The position numbers and the translations under genes were made by a program. A model generated the notes under the pieces. That model ran no database searches. It was not told the DNA's origin and saw nothing but the letters and a program-made list of their open reading frames with translations. From assembly GCF_008087345.1 (NCBI RefSeq), contig NZ_VHIB01000001.1, positions 1,116,001 through 1,180,000 on the forward strand: a DNA stretch of 64,000 nt, in the 5' to 3' direction. This stretch comes from Nocardioides caldifontis (GTDB lineage Bacteria; Actinomycetota; Actinomycetes; Propionibacteriales; Nocardioidaceae). Shown here piece by piece: positions 61,077-64,000 of this stretch (position 1 is its first letter; every line of letters begins with the position of its first letter).

Positions 61077-61834
61077 ACCTCTCCGACTGGTTCGTCGAGC
61101 AGGTCACCTCGGGAACCATGCTGCTCGCGCTCCCGGTGGCCGCGGCCGCCGGGCTGGTCTCGTTCTTCTCGCCGTGCGTCGTCCCGCTGCTCCCCGGCTA
61201 CGTCTCCTACGCCACCGGGCTCTCCGGCGCCGACCTCGAGACCGCCCGCCGCGGCCGGATGCTCGCCGGCACCTTCCTGTTCGTCCTGGGGTTCACGGTC
61301 TGGTTCGTCGTGCTCGGCACCCTCTCCGGCGCGCTGGGGGAGTGGCTGTGGGAGTACAAGCGCGAGATCTCGGTCGTCCTCGGCGGCGTCACCGTGGTCG
61401 TCGGGCTGGTCTTCATGGGGGCGCTCGGCTGGATCCCGTTCCTCCAGCGCGACGTGCGGGTGCACCGGCTCCCGGCGGTCGGACTGGCCGCCGCGCCGCT
61501 TCTCGGCATGCTGTTCGCGATCGGCTGGACCCCCTGCCTCGGCCCGACGCTGACCGCGGTGCAGGGGCTCGCCTACACCGAGGCCACCGCGGGGCGCGGG
61601 GCCGTGCTCAGCGTGGCCTACTCGCTCGGGCTGGGGATCCCGTTCATCCTCCTCGGCCTCGCCTACCGCCGGATGCTCGGCGCGGTCCGCTGGGTGCGCC
61701 GCCACCAGGTCTGGGTGACCCGGTTCGGCGGCGCGATGCTGGTCGCCGTCGGGCTGCTGCTGCTCACCGGCTGGTGGGAGCTCTGGGTCGCCGAGCTCCG
61801 CGGCTGGATCGTCGGCTTCGAGGCGCCCGTCTGA
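61073..61834 (+). CDS. ccdA: cytochrome c biogenesis thiol transporter CcdA
   Basis: CcdA carries reducing power across the membrane to TlpA/ResA. The 253-residue membrane protein has six helices, the redox cysteine motifs FFSPCVVPLLPGY and GWTPCLGPTLTAV, and the conserved prolines around them. GTG 61073 overlaps the upstream stop and the stop overlaps the resB ATG. Confidence 0.96.
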   Translation: MNLSDWFVEQVTSGTMLLALPVAAAAGLVSFFSPCVVPLLPGYVSYATGLSGADLETARRGRMLAGTFLFVLGFTVWFVVLGTLSGALGEWLWEYKREISVVLGGVTVVVGLVFMGALGWIPFLQRDVRVHRLPAVGLAAAPLLGMLFAIGWTPCLGPTLTAVQGLAYTEATAGRGAVLSVAYSLGLGIPFILLGLAYRRMLGAVRWVRRHQVWVTRFGGAMLVAVGLLLLTGWWELWVAELRGWIVGFEAPV

Positions 61835-63453
61835 TGGCCGTCACCGAGAAGGCGCCGGCCGCCGCGGGCCCGCCGCAGCCCCCCGCGCTCTCGCCGCGCG
61901 AGCTGCTCCGCTGGGCCTGGCGACAGCTGACCTCGATGCGGACGGCGCTGCTGCTCCTCCTGCTGCTCGCGCTCGCCTCCATCCCCGGCTCGGTCGTCCC
62001 GCAGAGCGACGTCGCGCCGGTCGACGTCGCCCGGTGGAAGCAGGACCACCCCGACCTCGCGACGGTCTACGAGAAGCTCGACCTCTTCTCGGTCTACGAC
62101 TCCCCGTGGTTCAGCGCGATCTACCTGCTGCTGATGGTGTCGCTGGTCGGCTGCATCCTCCCGCGCACCGCGGTCTACCTCCGTGCCCTGAGGACCGCCC
62201 CTCCGCCGGCCCCGAGGAACCTCGGCCGCCTCCCGGCGTACACCTCGGTGGAGAGCGGCGACGCACCCGACGTGGTCCTCGAGCGTGCGCGGACCGCGCT
62301 GCGCGGGCGGCGCTACCGGGTGTCGACCGGCGACGGCTCGCTCTCCGGCGAGCGCGGCTACCTGCGCGAGGCCGGCAACCTGCTCTTCCACGTCTCGGTG
62401 ATCGTGGTGCTCGTCGGGTTCGCCTACGGCCAGCTGTTCGGCTACAAGGGCGGGGCGATCGTCCTGGTGGGCAACGGGTTCTCCAACTCGCTCACGCAGT
62501 ACGACGAGTTCGCCCCCGGGACCTTCTTCGACCCCGACGACCTGCCGCCGGTGTCGTTCACCGTCGACGACTTCGAGGCGGAGTTCCTCACCGAGGGGCC
62601 GCAACAGGGCCAGCCCGTCGACTTCGGCGCCGACCTCACCTACGTCGAGACCCCGGGCGACGAGCCGCAGGACTACCACCTCGAGGTCAACCAGCCGCTG
62701 CTGCTCGACGGGATGAGCGTCTTCCTCGTCGGCCACGGCTACGCGCCCGAGTTCACCGTCTGGGACGGCACCGGCGACGTCGCCTACCGCGGCGCGGTCC
62801 CGTTCCTGCCGCAGGACTCCAGCTTCGCGTCGTTCGGCGTCGTGAAGGTCACCGGAGCCCAGCCCGAGCAGCTCGGCTTCGACGGGATGTTCTATCCGAC
62901 GTACTCCTTCACGATGGAGCGCGGCCCGTTCTCGGTCTTCCCCGACGCGCTCAACCCCGCGGTCTCCCTGCTCGCCTACCACGGCGACCTCGGGATCGAC
63001 GCGGGCGAGCCGCAGTCGGTCTACGACCTCGACACCGACGCCATGGAGCGGTTCGAGAAGGACGACGGCGGCATGTTCCGCGCCGACATGGCCCCCGGCA
63101 AGAAGGTGACCCTCCCCGACGACCTCGGCGCGATCCGGCTCGACGGCTGGAAGCGGTGGGTCAAGCTCCAGGTCAGCCACACCCCGGGCAAGGGGATCGC
63201 GCTGACCGGCGTCGTGCTGGCGCTGGTCGGGCTGATGGGGTCGCTCTTCGTCCGTCGCCGCCGCGCCTGGGTGCGCGTGGTCGAGCGCGACGGCCGCACG
63301 TACGTCGAGGTGGCCGGCCTCGACCGCACCACCGCCGGCGAGGGGCTCGACGACGAGGTCCGCGAGCTGGCCGCCGCGATCTCCGGCCGGAGCGCCACGG
63401 CTACGCTGCCGGAGGACCCGGCACCCGAGGACGACAGGAAGGCCGACCGGTGA
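61834..63453 (+). CDS. resB: cytochrome c biogenesis protein ResB
   Basis: ResB is one half of the system II heme lyase/export complex. The 539-residue protein has three N-terminal membrane helices (about 38-55, 92-110 and 185-205) and a large extracytoplasmic beta-rich domain. A final helix near residue 465 precedes a cytoplasmic tail. ATG 61834 overlaps the ccdA stop. It works with CcsB encoded by the next gene. Confidence 0.96.
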   Translation: MAVTEKAPAAAGPPQPPALSPRELLRWAWRQLTSMRTALLLLLLLALASIPGSVVPQSDVAPVDVARWKQDHPDLATVYEKLDLFSVYDSPWFSAIYLLLMVSLVGCILPRTAVYLRALRTAPPPAPRNLGRLPAYTSVESGDAPDVVLERARTALRGRRYRVSTGDGSLSGERGYLREAGNLLFHVSVIVVLVGFAYGQLFGYKGGAIVLVGNGFSNSLTQYDEFAPGTFFDPDDLPPVSFTVDDFEAEFLTEGPQQGQPVDFGADLTYVETPGDEPQDYHLEVNQPLLLDGMSVFLVGHGYAPEFTVWDGTGDVAYRGAVPFLPQDSSFASFGVVKVTGAQPEQLGFDGMFYPTYSFTMERGPFSVFPDALNPAVSLLAYHGDLGIDAGEPQSVYDLDTDAMERFEKDDGGMFRADMAPGKKVTLPDDLGAIRLDGWKRWVKLQVSHTPGKGIALTGVVLALVGLMGSLFVRRRRAWVRVVERDGRTYVEVAGLDRTTAGEGLDDEVRELAAAISGRSATATLPEDPAPEDDRKADR

Positions 63454-64000
63454 CCACCGAGCAATTCGCCTCGTTCAGCGACAACGCCGTGATGTTCGCG
63501 GGCATCGTCTACGTGCTCGCGACGCTCGGCCACGTGGTCGAGTGGGCGGCCACGCTGGCCCGCCCGGCTGCGGTGCGGTCCGCGGTGGAGACCGCCGTGC
63601 CCGTTGGCGCGGGCGCGCCGGCCGCTGCGTCCTCGACGGCGTCCCCCGAGGACGACCAGCGCTCGGTGCGCATCGAGACCGCCGGGCGGATCGGCGTCGC
63701 GCTGACCGTCGTCGGCACGCTGCTGCTCGCCGCCGGGGTCGTCGCGCGGTCGTTCGCCAGCGACCCGTGGCGGGTGCCGTGGGGGAACATGTACGAGTTC
63801 ACCTTGACCGGCGCCCTCGGCGTCGCCGCGATCTACCTCGCGCTGCTGCCGAGGATGCGGCTGCGGTGGATGGGGCTCTTCGTCACCACGTTCCTCGTCG
63901 TGGTGCTGATGCTGGCGAACCTCACACTGGAGCAGGAGGCCGGGCCGCTGGTCCCCGCCCTGCACTCCTACTGGCTCGTCATCCACGTCGGTGCCGCCAT
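63450..64000 (+). CDS. ccsB: cytochrome c biogenesis protein CcsB (ResC), cut by window end
   Basis: The visible 183 codons carry an N-terminal membrane helix (VMFAGIVYVLATLGHVVEWA), a linker with Ala and Pro, a second helix (VALTVVGTLLLAAGVVARSF), and the conserved PWGNMYEF motif, then further helices. The heme-binding WWD region lies beyond the window. GTG 63450 overlaps the resB stop by four bases. With ResB it moves and attaches heme to apocytochromes c. Confidence 0.93.
   Translation, partial: MTTEQFASFSDNAVMFAGIVYVLATLGHVVEWAATLARPAAVRSAVETAVPVGAGAPAAASSTASPEDDQRSVRIETAGRIGVALTVVGTLLLAAGVVARSFASDPWRVPWGNMYEFTLTGALGVAAIYLALLPRMRLRWMGLFVTTFLVVVLMLANLTLEQEAGPLVPALHSYWLVIHVGAA

Noticed and set aside
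1-64000. tRNA or rRNA genes
   Set aside because: No cloverleaf-like segment with a GGTTCGAATCC-type arm and CCA-compatible stem was noticed by eye in the gaps between genes. A covariance search would be needed to be certain.

Overview
The window is high-GC (over 70% by eye), densely packed, and uses GTG starts and 1-4 base start/stop overlaps freely, as expected of a high-GC actinobacterium. Lsr2, bS22, a BldN-type sigma factor, ClpC, Rex-hemACD, and system II cytochrome c maturation fit this. The gene content looks most like the Propionibacteriales (Nocardioides-like), but the genus is an inference. No rRNA, tRNA, prophage, transposase or CRISPR array is seen, and no gap between genes exceeds about 250 bases.

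Left part (1-27191). Folate genes (folB, folK) lead through two small membrane proteins to an inserted-looking block at 2487-8247. This block holds a CDP-ribitol/CDP-glycerol type cytidylyltransferase-SDR fusion, a lone NuoD-like protein, two PH-domain membrane proteins and a MidA-family methyltransferase. A pantothenate/NAD/CoA operon follows (DUF2520 dehydrogenase, panC, panD, nadB, nadC, coaX), then an orphan histidine kinase, lysS, a DUF2945 gene set among inverted repeats, divergent dps and lsr2, clpC, an SMR pump, mutY, disA-radA and a LacI regulator. Much of this order matches, as I recall it, the M. tuberculosis region Rv3610c-Rv3585.

Middle part (27192-41788). This is the more variable section: a methyltransferase, a glyoxalase-fold protein, an EF-G-like GTPase, a guanine deaminase-like enzyme, a two-component system, a small secreted protein and a cysteine-rich protein. 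Then come a Ppx/GppA phosphatase, a sugar-phosphate isomerase-like protein, a TetR regulator, an ABC-2 exporter, proline dehydrogenase, proC and an AcuC-like deacetylase.

Right part (41957-64000). An excisionase-fold regulator, the 33-residue bS22, an epimerase and an acyltransferase follow the order of M. tuberculosis Rv0500A-Rv0502. Next are a BldN-type sigma factor with a candidate membrane anti-sigma factor, a HAD phosphatase, an acyl-CoA ligase, and the heme operon rex-hemA-hemC-cobA/hemD-hemB with a clear Rex operator. The window ends with a secreted lytic transglycosylase and hemL plus the cytochrome c maturation genes (tlpA-like, ccdA, resB, ccsB; the last is cut by the window end). 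Heme synthesis, its redox control and heme attachment to cytochromes therefore sit side by side.

The most interesting signals are four: the lone NuoD that keeps the arginine methylated in mitochondrial complex I, two genes from a MidA/NDUFAF7-type methyltransferase; a sigma-BldN/anti-sigma module with a matching promoter; several families of hairpin repeats in gene gaps; and stacked ClgR and sigma-R type control sites in front of clpC.
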